A DNA stretch of 45,462 bases from Streptomyces sabulosicollis (lineage in GTDB: Bacteria; Actinomycetota; Actinomycetes; Streptomycetales; Streptomycetaceae), in contig NZ_JAEEAP010000020.1 in assembly GCF_016103465.1 (NCBI RefSeq), forward strand, positions 1 to 45,462, written 5' to 3'. Every line of letters starts with the position of its first letter. Position 1 is the stretch's first letter. This document shows positions 31,365 through 41,383 of this stretch, one piece after another. The translations under genes were made by a program, and so were the position numbers. The notes beneath the pieces were generated by a model. It was not told the origin of the DNA. It was given only the letters and a program-made list of their open reading frames with translations, and did not search any database.

Positions 31365-31499
31365 TCAGTTGGGTATCCAGGTGATCACCGTGACGGTGGC
31401 CGGGAGCACCGCCGTCGTGCGGGCCGTCGAGTTCCGGTTGTAGATATATGCGCCTGTCTCGCTCGGAACGTGCGCTTCCGCCTCTATGTCGTGCCACAC
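31365..31499 (-). CDS. small hypothetical ORF, 44 aa
   Basis: A GTG at 31499 opens a frame of 44 residues: MWHDIEAEAHVPSETGAY, then IYNRNSTARTTAVLPATVTV and ITWIPN. Composition is unusually protein-like for this GC content, with hydrophobic strands and no arginine bias. No ribosome site is clear. It may be a real small protein or the C-terminal end of a lost gene. It lies beyond the terminator of the PIG-L gene. Confidence 0.3.
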   Translation of the reverse strand: MWHDIEAEAHVPSETGAYIYNRNSTARTTAVLPATVTVITWIPN

Positions 31500-31504
31500 T
31501 GTGG

Positions 31505-31540
31505 GTGGCCCTCACCGCATCCCCCGTCGGTGAGGGCCAC
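31505..31540 (-). terminator. terminator hairpin after PIG-L gene
   Basis: GTGGCCCTCACC (31505-31516) and GGTGAGGGCCAC (31529-31540) form a perfect 12-bp stem with a 12-base loop. It starts directly after the TAA of the PIG-L deacetylase gene on the minus strand. Confidence 0.85.
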
Positions 31541-32299
31541 TTACGTCAGGTGGGCCTGGGCTGCCGCCGCGGGGCCGAGGTCGCGGCGGATGTACCACTC
31601 CGTGGACACCAGCCGCTCCCGGTCGCTCGGCGGAAGCCCCGCGAGCCGACCCGGCAGCGCTCCCCGCTCGACCTCGGTGCGGTGGGCGAGCACGGCGCCG
31701 ATCTTCCGGTCGAGCCAGGGACGGACATCAACCGTTGCGTTGACCCACTCGTCGGGGACGCTGTACATCGCTGCGCCATCCCGGACCAGCCGGGCGCCCA
31801 GCGCCCGTGCGGCAGAGTGTGGGTGCGTGGCCAGGTAGAGAGCCCTCGGCCGCCAGGGGGCGCCGGTGTCCGGGTAGAGCCGGTCCAGCCCGGCGGCCTC
31901 GACCGCGAGCGTGGTCACCCTGTGGGTGTGGACATGGTCCGGATGGCCGGTCAGCCCACCGTAGGCGTCATGGGTGATGACGATGTCCGGGCGGACTGCG
32001 CGGATGTGCTCGACCAGTCGGCGTACCGACTCATCCAGCGGCGCGTCGCAGAACCGGACACCGCCCGGGGCCGACTGTGGTGCCCGAGCGTCGGCATAGC
32101 CCAGCATCCGTGGTTCACCGGCACCGAGGATGCGGAGCGCCTCGGCCAGCTCCTCCGCACGCTGGGTATCCGCTGCCCAGGTCGCCGTGACGACCGCGGT
32201 CCGCGCTCCCGCCGCCGCGTGCTGGGCGAGCACGCCACCCGCCGACAGGGACTCGTCGTCCGGGTGCGCGAAAACCGCAAGGAGGCTCGGGAGGGGCAT
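31541..32299 (-). CDS. PIG-L/LmbE family deacetylase
   Basis: A 252-residue zinc deacetylase of the PIG-L/LmbE family, which removes acetyl groups from GlcNAc-type substrates. MshB and Mca of mycothiol metabolism are the best-known actinomycete members. The zinc motif AHPDDE is at 11-16 and a third ligand lies in GHPDHVHTHR. It also has PDIVITHDAYGGLTGHPDH and the usual AALYLATHPHS-like strand (ALYLATHPHS). The ATG at 32299 puts the motif at the expected place and lies seven bases after the stop of the WD40 gene; an ATG at 32353 would overlap it by 47 bases. The cotranscription with an HTH-WD40 protein is unusual and gives no direct clue to the substrate. Confidence 0.87.
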   Translation of the reverse strand: MPLPSLLAVFAHPDDESLSAGGVLAQHAAAGARTAVVTATWAADTQRAEELAEALRILGAGEPRMLGYADARAPQSAPGGVRFCDAPLDESVRRLVEHIRAVRPDIVITHDAYGGLTGHPDHVHTHRVTTLAVEAAGLDRLYPDTGAPWRPRALYLATHPHSAARALGARLVRDGAAMYSVPDEWVNATVDVRPWLDRKIGAVLAHRTEVERGALPGRLAGLPPSDRERLVSTEWYIRRDLGPAAAAQAHLT

Positions 32300-32306
32300 C
32301 GCCGGA

Positions 32307-34205
32307 TCACCCTTCACCGGGAGAGCTGGGATCGGTGGACTCGGCAGACTCAAGCGCCGTTCGCGTCCGGGCGGGGTGGGCCCGCGCCTTGGCGATGGCC
32401 TGGCCGATGACCTCCTGCGGGGGCAGGCCCGTGTGATCGACCAGCGATCCGAGCAGCACGGCCCCGAGCAGCGCGGAGCTCTGCCCCAGATGGGTGGTGA
32501 CCTGGATGAACTCGTCCCAGCCCGCGATCATCTGCTCCACATCCCCCGTCTCGGCCGCGCGTGCGAAGGTCGCTGAGGCCGCTTCCAGCACGTCGCGGTA
32601 GACCTCCGCCAGCGGCTCCTCGCCGGGCGCTCCGCCTCCGTCTGTCGTTCCCCGGTACACCTTCAGCATGGCCGCGCCGACACGGTGGTGGAACTCGAGC
32701 CGACGGGTGTTCATCTCTCCCAGCGCCTCCCGCTCGTACAACCGTGCCGTACCGTCGCCGCTCGCGGTGGCGAGGAGGGTGCCGTCGGGAGCGAACGCCA
32801 CCGACCGGACCCAGTCGGCATGGCCGGCGAGGGGGCCGCCGACCGGCGTGCGCGTACGCGGGTCCCACAACCGCACCGTGTGGTCATCGCCTCCGGTGGC
32901 AAGAAGCGCGCCGTCCGGGGAGAACGCCACCGCGTAGAGCCAGCTGGCGTGTTCGGTGAGGGGTTCGCCGACCGGGGCGCGGGCATGCGGGTTCCACAAC
33001 CGCACCGTGCGGTCGCCGCTCGCGGTGGCGAGGAGGGATCCGTCGGGAGAGAACGCCACCGCCCGGACCCAGCCAGTGTGGCCGGTGAGGGGCTCGCCGA
33101 CCGGCGTGCGCGTACGCGGATCCCACAACCGCACCGTTTGATCGCCACCTCCGGTGGCGAGGAGCGCCCCGTCGGGAGAGAACGCCACCGCGTGGACCGC
33201 GCCGGTGTGGCCCGTGAGGGGCTCGCCGACCGGGGCACGGGTGCGCGGGTTCCACAACCGCACTGTGCGGTCACCGCTCGCCGTGGCGAGGAGAGAACCG
33301 TCGGGGGAGAACGCCACCGATCTGACCGTGCTGGTGTGGCTGGGGAGGGGGTCGCCGATCGGCGTGCGGGTGTGCCGGTCCCAGAGCCGGACCGTCCGGT
33401 CATCGGCTCCCGTGGCAAGAAGCGCGCCGTCCGGGGAGAACGCCACCGCGTAGACCGCGCCGGTGTGGCCCGTGAGGGGCTCGCCAACCGGGGCACGGGT
33501 GCGCGGGTCCCACAACCGCACCGTCCGATCGCCACCTCCGGTGGCGAGAAGCGCGCCATCGGGAGAGAACGCCACGGACCGGATGGTGCTGCTGTGACCG
33601 GTGAGGACAACAGATGCCGGGAGGAACGATGCGATTCCGGACGGCTTCGGCGGCTCATCAGGAGACCGACGGGGCGGGAGACTCGCTGCCGCCTCCTTCA
33701 GCGGCGGCTGGGGTGGAGTCGCCTCGACCGGTGCGGCTGCGGGTGGGTCAGGTGCGGGCGGGTCAGGTGCGGGTGGTACGGCCTCCGCCGGTGCGGGTGG
33801 TGCAGCCGCAGGCGATTCAGCCTCCGCCGGTGCGACCGCGGCCGGTGTTCTACGGCGTGCCGGCTTCGCGGCGGCGATGGCCGTCCAGCGGGTACGCCAC
33901 GCGTCCAGCTCATGGGACCGGTTTCCGGGCGGCTCGCACTCCGCTCCCCACTCGTCCCATGACATCAGGGTGCGCACCAACCACATCAGCTTGTCCCGGC
34001 TGACGTACCGGCCGCTGAACGCCGCGCTTTGCGTGGAGATCGGCAAGGACGCCTCCAGCCCGAACAAGCGCCCGGCGCGTGCCTCGATCGAGCGCAGCGA
34101 CGGATTGCCCCGCCGTAGCCGCAACTGCGTGAGTTCTGCGGCCTGTTGGCGCAGCAGGTCCTCATACCTGCCCGTGCTGATCGCCGCCTGGTGCTGCTGC
34201 GTCAT
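32307..34205 (-). CDS. HTH-like domain plus seven-bladed WD40 protein
   Basis: A 632-residue soluble protein in three parts. Residues about 1-110 include LRLRRGNPSLRSIEARAGRL and a following RDKLMWLVRTLMSWDEW, which resemble the degenerate XRE-type helix-turn-helix domain seen at the N-terminus of Streptomyces NACHT/WD40 proteins. A proline/alanine-rich linker (about 110-190) follows. Then come seven WD40 repeats of 43 residues, nearly identical to one another (AVAFSPDGALLATG, TVRLWDPRTR), forming a complete propeller. The last about 150 residues (HHRVGAAMLKVYRG, WDEFIQVTTHLGQSSALLGA) are helical and unrecognised. There is no kinase or NTPase domain. It is probably a scaffold or DNA-binding sensor. 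ATG 34205 is chosen over 34298 because the extra 31 residues are low-complexity. Confidence 0.82.
   Translation of the reverse strand: MTQQHQAAISTGRYEDLLRQQAAELTQLRLRRGNPSLRSIEARAGRLFGLEASLPISTQSAAFSGRYVSRDKLMWLVRTLMSWDEWGAECEPPGNRSHELDAWRTRWTAIAAAKPARRRTPAAVAPAEAESPAAAPPAPAEAVPPAPDPPAPDPPAAAPVEATPPQPPLKEAAASLPPRRSPDEPPKPSGIASFLPASVVLTGHSSTIRSVAFSPDGALLATGGGDRTVRLWDPRTRAPVGEPLTGHTGAVYAVAFSPDGALLATGADDRTVRLWDRHTRTPIGDPLPSHTSTVRSVAFSPDGSLLATASGDRTVRLWNPRTRAPVGEPLTGHTGAVHAVAFSPDGALLATGGGDQTVRLWDPRTRTPVGEPLTGHTGWVRAVAFSPDGSLLATASGDRTVRLWNPHARAPVGEPLTEHASWLYAVAFSPDGALLATGGDDHTVRLWDPRTRTPVGGPLAGHADWVRSVAFAPDGTLLATASGDGTARLYEREALGEMNTRRLEFHHRVGAAMLKVYRGTTDGGGAPGEEPLAEVYRDVLEAASATFARAAETGDVEQMIAGWDEFIQVTTHLGQSSALLGAVLLGSLVDHTGLPPQEVIGQAIAKARAHPARTRTALESAESTDPSSPGEG
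32715..33600 (-). repeat. seven 129-bp tandem repeats encoding WD40 blades
   Basis: The coding DNA of the propeller consists of seven copies of a 129-bp unit with very high similarity at the nucleotide level, for example repeated GTGCGGTTGTGG and GAGAACGCCACC blocks. Such sameness in a GC-rich coding sequence points to recent duplication or gene conversion between blades rather than old divergence. The last copy is slightly truncated. Confidence 0.85.
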
Positions 34206-34268
34206 GTCCACCGTTCCCCACGTTCCCCCACGTCGTGCCGTGGGGAGCCAGGGTAGGGCCGTAGCCGC

Positions 34269-34348
34269 GGAACGGTACCGAACTTGCTGGAACACCACCG
34301 AACGGTCCGCGACACGGACGACCGTTCGGCCGAACGCGACTGCCGTTC
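34269..34348. promoter_or_regulatory. cluster of CGAACGGT-type motifs in divergent region
   Basis: Between the WD40 gene (start 34205) and the small membrane protein gene (34433) the octamer CGAACGGT or close variants occur five times on both strands. They are GGAACGGT at 34269, CGAACGGT at 34299, ACCGTTCG at 34321, CGAACGC at 34331 and TGCCGTTC at 34341. Copies three and four form a palindrome, CGTTCGGCCGAACG. This is the layout of a multi-site operator; the HTH-WD40 protein is a plausible ligand. Confidence 0.5.
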
Positions 34349-34432
34349 AGTGGCAGGGACCCGCTGATCGGGGTTCCGCGGGGTTGTTCGATCCCTGCGG
34401 GTGAAGGCGGCGAGCGCCTTCAGAGTTGAGGA

Positions 34433-34666
34433 ATGACCACCTCTCAGCCGCCACGGCCGGTCCGTTCATCGCCGAACGATTCCGCCGCCCCGGCGGAGCC
34501 GTTCCTGTCCGTTCACACCACCGTCGTCCTGCTCACCGCGCTCGTCATCGGCCTCGTCATCGGTGGCCTCACCGCCCTTACCGGCGTGCCGGTGCCCGCC
34601 GCCGTGATTGCCGGACTGACCAGTGCGGGCGCCAGCGTTCCCGTCCTGCGAACACTGATCCAGTGA
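34433..34666 (+). CDS. small membrane protein, 77 aa
   Basis: A short protein with a hydrophilic start (MTTSQPPRPVRSSPNDSA) and two transmembrane helices: HTTVVLLTALVIGLVIGGL and VPAAVIAGLTSAGASVPVL. The function is unknown. Proteins of this size and pattern recur in Streptomyces genomes next to HTH or phage-like regulators, in my recollection. A hairpin, GAAGGCG with CGCCTTC at 34402-34420, lies just upstream of the start. The ribosome site GTTGAGGA precedes ATG. Confidence 0.7.
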   Translation: MTTSQPPRPVRSSPNDSAAPAEPFLSVHTTVVLLTALVIGLVIGGLTALTGVPVPAAVIAGLTSAGASVPVLRTLIQ

Positions 34667-34669
34667 TCC

Positions 34670-34870
34670 CGCCCCACTCGTCCCGGACCTGGCCGACCCG
34701 TGGCAGCTGCGTGTCGATCAGCTTCAGCAGCCGCTCGTGCGCGTTGTGGACGGCGCGCAGCCGGGTGGACTGGCGGGCGAACGCCCGGTCGACGCAGCAC
34801 CTTGAGGGCCTCGGCCAGAGCGTCGTTCTTCCCCGGGAAGTAGTAGTGCACCGTGCCGGCTGGTGCCACA
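34670..34870 (-). pseudogene. TetR-family regulator remnant
   Basis: Two frames recall a TetR regulator. From 34869 to 34795 one frame reads MAPAGTVHYYFPGKNDALAE, the end of the DNA-binding domain. From 34793 to about 34672 another frame reads FARQSTRLRAVHNAHERLLK, LIDTQLPRVGQVRDEW and GGIT, part of the ligand-binding domain. The first helices and a middle section are missing and the frame changes between the pieces. It is a decayed gene, and overlaps nothing functional. Confidence 0.65.
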
Positions 34871-34966
34871 GACCTTTTGACCCGTGACCTACATCACAGA
34901 CTCCGCCTCCGCTTTCCCGTGAAATGATGTCGGCGGTTTAGGCCGGGCGTAATCGGGGGGACGAGA

Positions 34967-36157
34967 ATGCCGACGATGATTGTCATCGGGTGTAGGGACG
35001 GCCTGGACGAGGCACTCCGGCGCCGAGGCTTGGACCCCTTCTATATCGTTCAGCCGCCGGCGCGCCCCCCAGAGGGCCGGGGCCGCACGTACGTCTCCGA
35101 CATGGAAAACGCCCAAGAGCTATTGCGAGCAGCCCTCTCCGCACACCTCGCTGATACGGCCGGAGTCCTGACCGTCCATGAGATGGGCGTATTCGGAGCG
35201 GCTTATCTGCGACAACAGCTGAACCTTCCGGGCAATACGGATTCACAGACCACTCTGCATTTCCGGGACAAGTACTTGCAGAAGAGCAAACTGCCGCCCC
35301 ACGTCAAACGAGCGCGCTGCCGATATGTCTCGGTGGGCACCTCGTTCAAGGATCTCGCCGACGATCTGGGAGACGTCTTCGTGGTCAAGCCGGCCATCGG
35401 GGCCGGTGCCCTTCGTACGGCCGTCGTCCGGTCCCCGGAAGAGTACGAACGGGCCTTGGCGCAGTTCACCGGGCAGTCGGACGTCGAGGTCGTCGCCGAG
35501 TCCTTCGTCGACGCCCCGGAAGTCTACGTCGACGGCATCTGGCGCGACGGCGATCTCCAGTGGTCGTCCATGAGCCGCAATCACATCTCACCGCTGCGCG
35601 CCGTACAAGGCGGCGTCCTGGCCGCCCACATCCTGGACAGAAGGCGCTTCTCGGCGCTTTTCCAGCAAGCAGAGACGCTCGCCGGGCAGGCACTCGCAAG
35701 CCTCGGCGCGCCCGACTGCGTATTCCATCTGGAAGCATTCACGGAGGACGCGGGGCTGACGTTCGGTGAGTGCGCCATCCGTCTCCCGGGCGCGCTCTCC
35801 CCTCAGGTCAACAAGCTGACATTCGGCGTCGACCTCTTTGACGCCGAGATCAGTCTCGCCCTCGGGGAAGAGCCGACCGGACCACTGAACAGCGGTGACC
35901 CGGATCGTTTCTACGGCTACATCCTTCTCCGCCGCCCGAACAGCGGAAGTCTCACTCAACAGGATTTCGAGCGGACCTTCCGTTTCGACGAGATCCAGTA
36001 TTCCTCGTCACCCGACACTCCGGTCGGCCCGTACGGCCGCGTGGGCCAGGCCATCGTATCCGACCGGGATGAGCTGAAACTCGAGCAGACCATCGAGGAA
36101 ATCGTGCGGTTCAACGAGTCGGGCGGCGGATACGCCCAGTCCCCGGGCCAATCATGA
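34967..36157 (+). CDS. ATP-grasp family ligase
   Basis: A 396-residue ATP-grasp enzyme, expected to join a carboxylate to an amine through an acylphosphate. The central fold is visible as QTTLHFRDKYLQKSKLPPHV (pre-grasp/ATP domain entry), VFVVKPAIGAGALRTAVV (phosphate-binding loop with catalytic lysine) and VEVVAESFVDAPEVYVDGIW. The metal-binding part is CVFHLEAFTEDAGLTFGECA followed by IRLPG, where the usual final Glu/Asn pair reads E...E. The N-terminal domain (MIVIGCRDGLDEALRRRGLD) is the short nucleotide-type fold. Such enzymes make dipeptides or amidated natural products. It is coupled by ATGA to a small membrane protein gene and has no other biosynthetic neighbours. Confidence 0.82.
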   Translation: MPTMIVIGCRDGLDEALRRRGLDPFYIVQPPARPPEGRGRTYVSDMENAQELLRAALSAHLADTAGVLTVHEMGVFGAAYLRQQLNLPGNTDSQTTLHFRDKYLQKSKLPPHVKRARCRYVSVGTSFKDLADDLGDVFVVKPAIGAGALRTAVVRSPEEYERALAQFTGQSDVEVVAESFVDAPEVYVDGIWRDGDLQWSSMSRNHISPLRAVQGGVLAAHILDRRRFSALFQQAETLAGQALASLGAPDCVFHLEAFTEDAGLTFGECAIRLPGALSPQVNKLTFGVDLFDAEISLALGEEPTGPLNSGDPDRFYGYILLRRPNSGSLTQQDFERTFRFDEIQYSSSPDTPVGPYGRVGQAIVSDRDELKLEQTIEEIVRFNESGGGYAQSPGQS

Positions 36158-36618
36158 TCATGGGTCTCGGCGTCTCCGCGATATGCGCCATGGGCGCGCT
36201 GATCGCCCTGGTCGGCGTCATCGCGATGGCGCTCCCGGGTCGGCCCCAGCCGTGGCCGGTGCATCTGATGCGGCGTGGCGCATGCCTGGCCGCCGCTGCC
36301 GCCGCGTCCATCTACACCCTGGGACTCTTCGCCGTTCTCACCTCCGAGCTGGAGTTCAACGACGGCGCCGACTCGGTGCCGGCCCCGGCGTGCCGCCAGG
36401 GCTTCGACACGGACACGGTTCAGCACCTCTCCCATCACCGGTCCTCCTACCTGCCGCTCCGTTTCGACTGCGTCCTCGACGACGGCACGGCCTACTCCAG
36501 CGATCCCCGTTACGCATGGATGAACTGGGCGACCCTGCTCCTTGCGCTGTCCGCTGCCCTGCTCGCCATCGGCGCGGCCTACGTGACCGAACTCCATGCC
36601 CGGAAGCACACGCGTTGA
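36154..36618 (+). CDS. small membrane protein coupled to ATP-grasp gene
   Basis: A 154-residue protein with about three transmembrane helices: an N-terminal one (VSAICAMGALIALVGVIAM), a second (AACLAAAAAASIYTLGLF-like, around 45-65) and a C-terminal one (ATLLLALSAALLAIGAAYV). Between the last two is an external domain of about 55 residues with two cysteines (ACRQGFDTD and RFDCVLDDG) that could form a disulfide. I do not recognise the family. Its ATG overlaps the ATP-grasp stop as ATGA, so both are made together. It could export or sense the ligase product, but that is a guess. Confidence 0.7.
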   Translation: MIMGLGVSAICAMGALIALVGVIAMALPGRPQPWPVHLMRRGACLAAAAAASIYTLGLFAVLTSELEFNDGADSVPAPACRQGFDTDTVQHLSHHRSSYLPLRFDCVLDDGTAYSSDPRYAWMNWATLLLALSAALLAIGAAYVTELHARKHTR

Positions 36619-39058
<2,440 letters not shown>

Positions 39059-39192
39059 CGCCACCGGTCGGCGTGCGTGAGCGTCGCTGTCAGACCCCTC
39101 TGGAAACATCAGGAGCCGTTCCGACACCGGGCGTTGGGGACGACGGGCCGGTGTCGGTGGGTCCGCACCACCACATCCAGAGGAGACGACGA

Positions 39193-40593
39193 ATGTCGAC
39201 CGACATGTACGGCGTACGGGTTCTTGCCGTGGACCCGGATGAGCTCCGCGTCAGGTTGAAGGTGTTCGTCGTGTACTACGACGTCGGTTCGCGCACCCAC
39301 GTCCCGCTGCCGAACGAGGAGCCCAACACCTTCCTGCACTTTCTCTGGGAGGCCGCGTCCGGCTATCTGGGCGAGGATGACGACCGCACGGGCCCGCTCG
39401 GGCGCGCCGTGAGCACCAGCCGGCTCCTCGACTACGAATGGGCCGACACCAACGCCCGCCGGTTCATCTCCCGGGTCGAGCGTGTGGAGGTCCGCAACCA
39501 CCCGCTCACCCACGAGCAGTGGGAGGACATGCACGACTTCTACTACGTGCGCCACGGGGCCTGGCAGGACGAGGACCTGCTGATCCAGGCCGAGTACGAG
39601 ATCCGGGTCACCGACCGCCAGTGGCTGGAGCCGCTGAGGGTGGGCGACGGCTGGGGCTCGGCGGCCTTTCCGCTCAACGGCGACAGCTGGACGGCCGAGG
39701 ACTCCCCGCACATACCCGACCTGGCCCGACCGGCCGTCACCCTGCGGCCGTTCGAGACCACGACCGGCAGCGTCACCTACGACCACGTCAACGGGATGGA
39801 CTTCTCCGACGACGGCAAGTACCTGGCCGTCTGCAGCGATCAGGGGCGGGTGTGGGTCTACGACACCGCCGACTGGAGCGAGGTGGTGCACACCAGCGCC
39901 GGTGACTGGATCGTGCCGCTGATGATGTGGGTGCCGGGCGGTCACGTCCTCGTGGTCAAGGGCTACAGCACCGGCGACGAACCGGAGGAGGAGAAGCAGT
40001 GGGCCTACGACGTCGACCGGCGGACCGAGGCCGAGGCGCCCTTCCAGCTCGGGCATCTGCGCTCACGCGACGGCGCGCACCGCATCAGCCCGAACCGTGC
40101 CGGCGAGGGCGGCTTCGACCTGCACGGCGACGAGCGTGAGCCCTTCCGCCGCATCTCCCACGCCGGTGAGTGGGACCCGATCCAGTGCACGGCCTTCTCC
40201 GGCGACTCGTCGCGGCTCTTCCTCGGCGCGCAGGAGAACCTCTACGTCGTCGACCCGGCGACGGGCGAGGTGGTCGACAAGGTCGACCATGCGTCGGAGC
40301 GGCTGTTCACCCTCGCCTCGAACGAGGACGGCAGCTATCTGGCCGTGGGCAGCTTCAGCCGCAAGCTGGGCTATCTGGAGTTCCGCGAGAAGCGCCCGCA
40401 CGAGCTGTGCGTGTGGCGGATGGCCGACAAGAAGATCATCCTTGGCCGCCAGATGCGCACCTACGTCGACTCCCTCAGCTGGTCCCCGGACAACCGCTGG
40501 CTCGCCGCCGCCCTGGAGCCCCTCTCCGACGAGGGCTTCCACAGCGGCAAGGCCGAGCTGGCCGTCTTCCCGATGGGCCCGGCCGACGACTGA
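39193..40593 (+). CDS. cytosolic beta-propeller protein (WD40/YVTN-like)
   Basis: A 466-residue protein without signal peptide. Residues about 1-195 form a distinct acidic domain (VYYDVGSRTHVPLPNEEPNT, EQWEDMHDFYYVRHGAWQDE) that I do not recognise. From about 195 there are repeated blade-like elements: GMDFSDDGKYLAVCSDQGRVW, TAFSGDSSRLFLGAQENLYV, TLASNEDGSYLAVGSFSRKL and SLSWSPDNRWLAAALEPL. These suggest a propeller of six or seven divergent blades. AGGAGACGACGA precedes the ATG at 39193, which removes 59 unrelated upstream residues. It stands alone between two terminators and its role is unknown. It has no sequence link to the repetitive WD40 protein at 32307. Confidence 0.75.
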   Translation: MSTDMYGVRVLAVDPDELRVRLKVFVVYYDVGSRTHVPLPNEEPNTFLHFLWEAASGYLGEDDDRTGPLGRAVSTSRLLDYEWADTNARRFISRVERVEVRNHPLTHEQWEDMHDFYYVRHGAWQDEDLLIQAEYEIRVTDRQWLEPLRVGDGWGSAAFPLNGDSWTAEDSPHIPDLARPAVTLRPFETTTGSVTYDHVNGMDFSDDGKYLAVCSDQGRVWVYDTADWSEVVHTSAGDWIVPLMMWVPGGHVLVVKGYSTGDEPEEEKQWAYDVDRRTEAEAPFQLGHLRSRDGAHRISPNRAGEGGFDLHGDEREPFRRISHAGEWDPIQCTAFSGDSSRLFLGAQENLYVVDPATGEVVDKVDHASERLFTLASNEDGSYLAVGSFSRKLGYLEFREKRPHELCVWRMADKKIILGRQMRTYVDSLSWSPDNRWLAAALEPLSDEGFHSGKAELAVFPMGPADD

Positions 40594-40598
40594 GTGGG

Positions 40599-40630
40599 GG
40601 GCCTTCGCAGGTCACCGCCTGCGAAGGCCC
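40599..40630. terminator. hairpin between convergent propeller and GNAT genes
   Basis: GGGCCTTCGCAGG (40599-40611) and CCTGCGAAGGCCC (40618-40630) make a perfect 13-bp stem with a six-base loop, six bases after the propeller stop. The position between convergent genes suggests it works both ways. Confidence 0.9.
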
Positions 40631-40680
40631 TCCGCACCGCCGGACGACGCGACGGGGACCCGCGCCCCCTCACTCGCCGG

Positions 40681-41181
40681 TCAACGCCTCCCCGGCTCCG
40701 CGACGAGCGGGCGGCGATACCGGACGCCCGGGCGCCCACCGACGCTGGTCTCTCCCACGAGGGTGAATCCATTGCGGCCGAGCACGGTCATGGAGGCCAC
40801 GTTGTCGAGGGTGGTGCGCGCGGTGAGGGCGGAGAGCCGGTACGCCGTGGCGGCCAGACGGCACATCTCACCCACCGCGGCGGTTCCCATCCCCCGGCCC
40901 GCGGCGCGCTCGCCGATCCGGTAGCCGAGTTCGGCCTCCCCGTCCTCGACGTCCATCAGGTTGACTCGGCCGACCAACTCCCCCTGGTCGTCGATGACCA
41001 CGTGGAAGTGACACACCCCGGCGTCCTGCTCGGCGAGCAGGGCACGGATCCGGGAGGCGAACTCCTCGAAATAGGCGTCCCCCCGGTCCGGGACCGTCCG
41101 GGCGAAGTACTCCCGGTTCTCCCGCTCGAAGTCCAGCAGGACAGGCGTGTGGTCGGCCCGGAGCCGTTCCAACCTCAACAT
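40681..41181 (-). CDS. GNAT family N-acetyltransferase
   Basis: A 166-residue acetyltransferase of the RimJ/RimL-like GNAT group. It has FHVVIDDQGELVGRVNLMDV, ELGYRIGERAAGRGMGTAAV (the acetyl-CoA-binding loop, R/QxxGxG/A pattern) and LTARTTLDNVASMTVLGRNG followed by FTLVGE, the family's C-terminal signature. The substrate may be a protein N-terminus or a small amine. I placed the start at ATG 41181 (MLRLERLRAD); ATG 41193 would add four residues, and neither has a strong ribosome site. It is a single gene divergent from the carbamoyltransferase. Confidence 0.88.
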   Translation of the reverse strand: MLRLERLRADHTPVLLDFERENREYFARTVPDRGDAYFEEFASRIRALLAEQDAGVCHFHVVIDDQGELVGRVNLMDVEDGEAELGYRIGERAAGRGMGTAAVGEMCRLAATAYRLSALTARTTLDNVASMTVLGRNGFTLVGETSVGGRPGVRYRRPLVAEPGRR

Positions 41182-41383
41182 GCCCGGAAGCATACGCAAC
41201 CGTGGCCGCGCCCGCCCACGGTCGGGGCGCGTTCGGCATTCGGTGGGGAATTCCCCCGGTGCGCCGTACCCCTGGGAAAGAAATCCACCAGCTGCTTGTG
41301 CATCACGCCTATCCCTCAAGTATCCGGCCCGAGTAGCCTGTTCTTCCGTGCCGATACTGTCGTGCTTGGGAGGCCGAGAGCCA

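Noticed and set aside
32715-33600. Tandem repeats considered as a CRISPR array or satellite DNA
   Set aside because: The 129-bp period equals 43 codons, stays in frame, and encodes WD40 blades.
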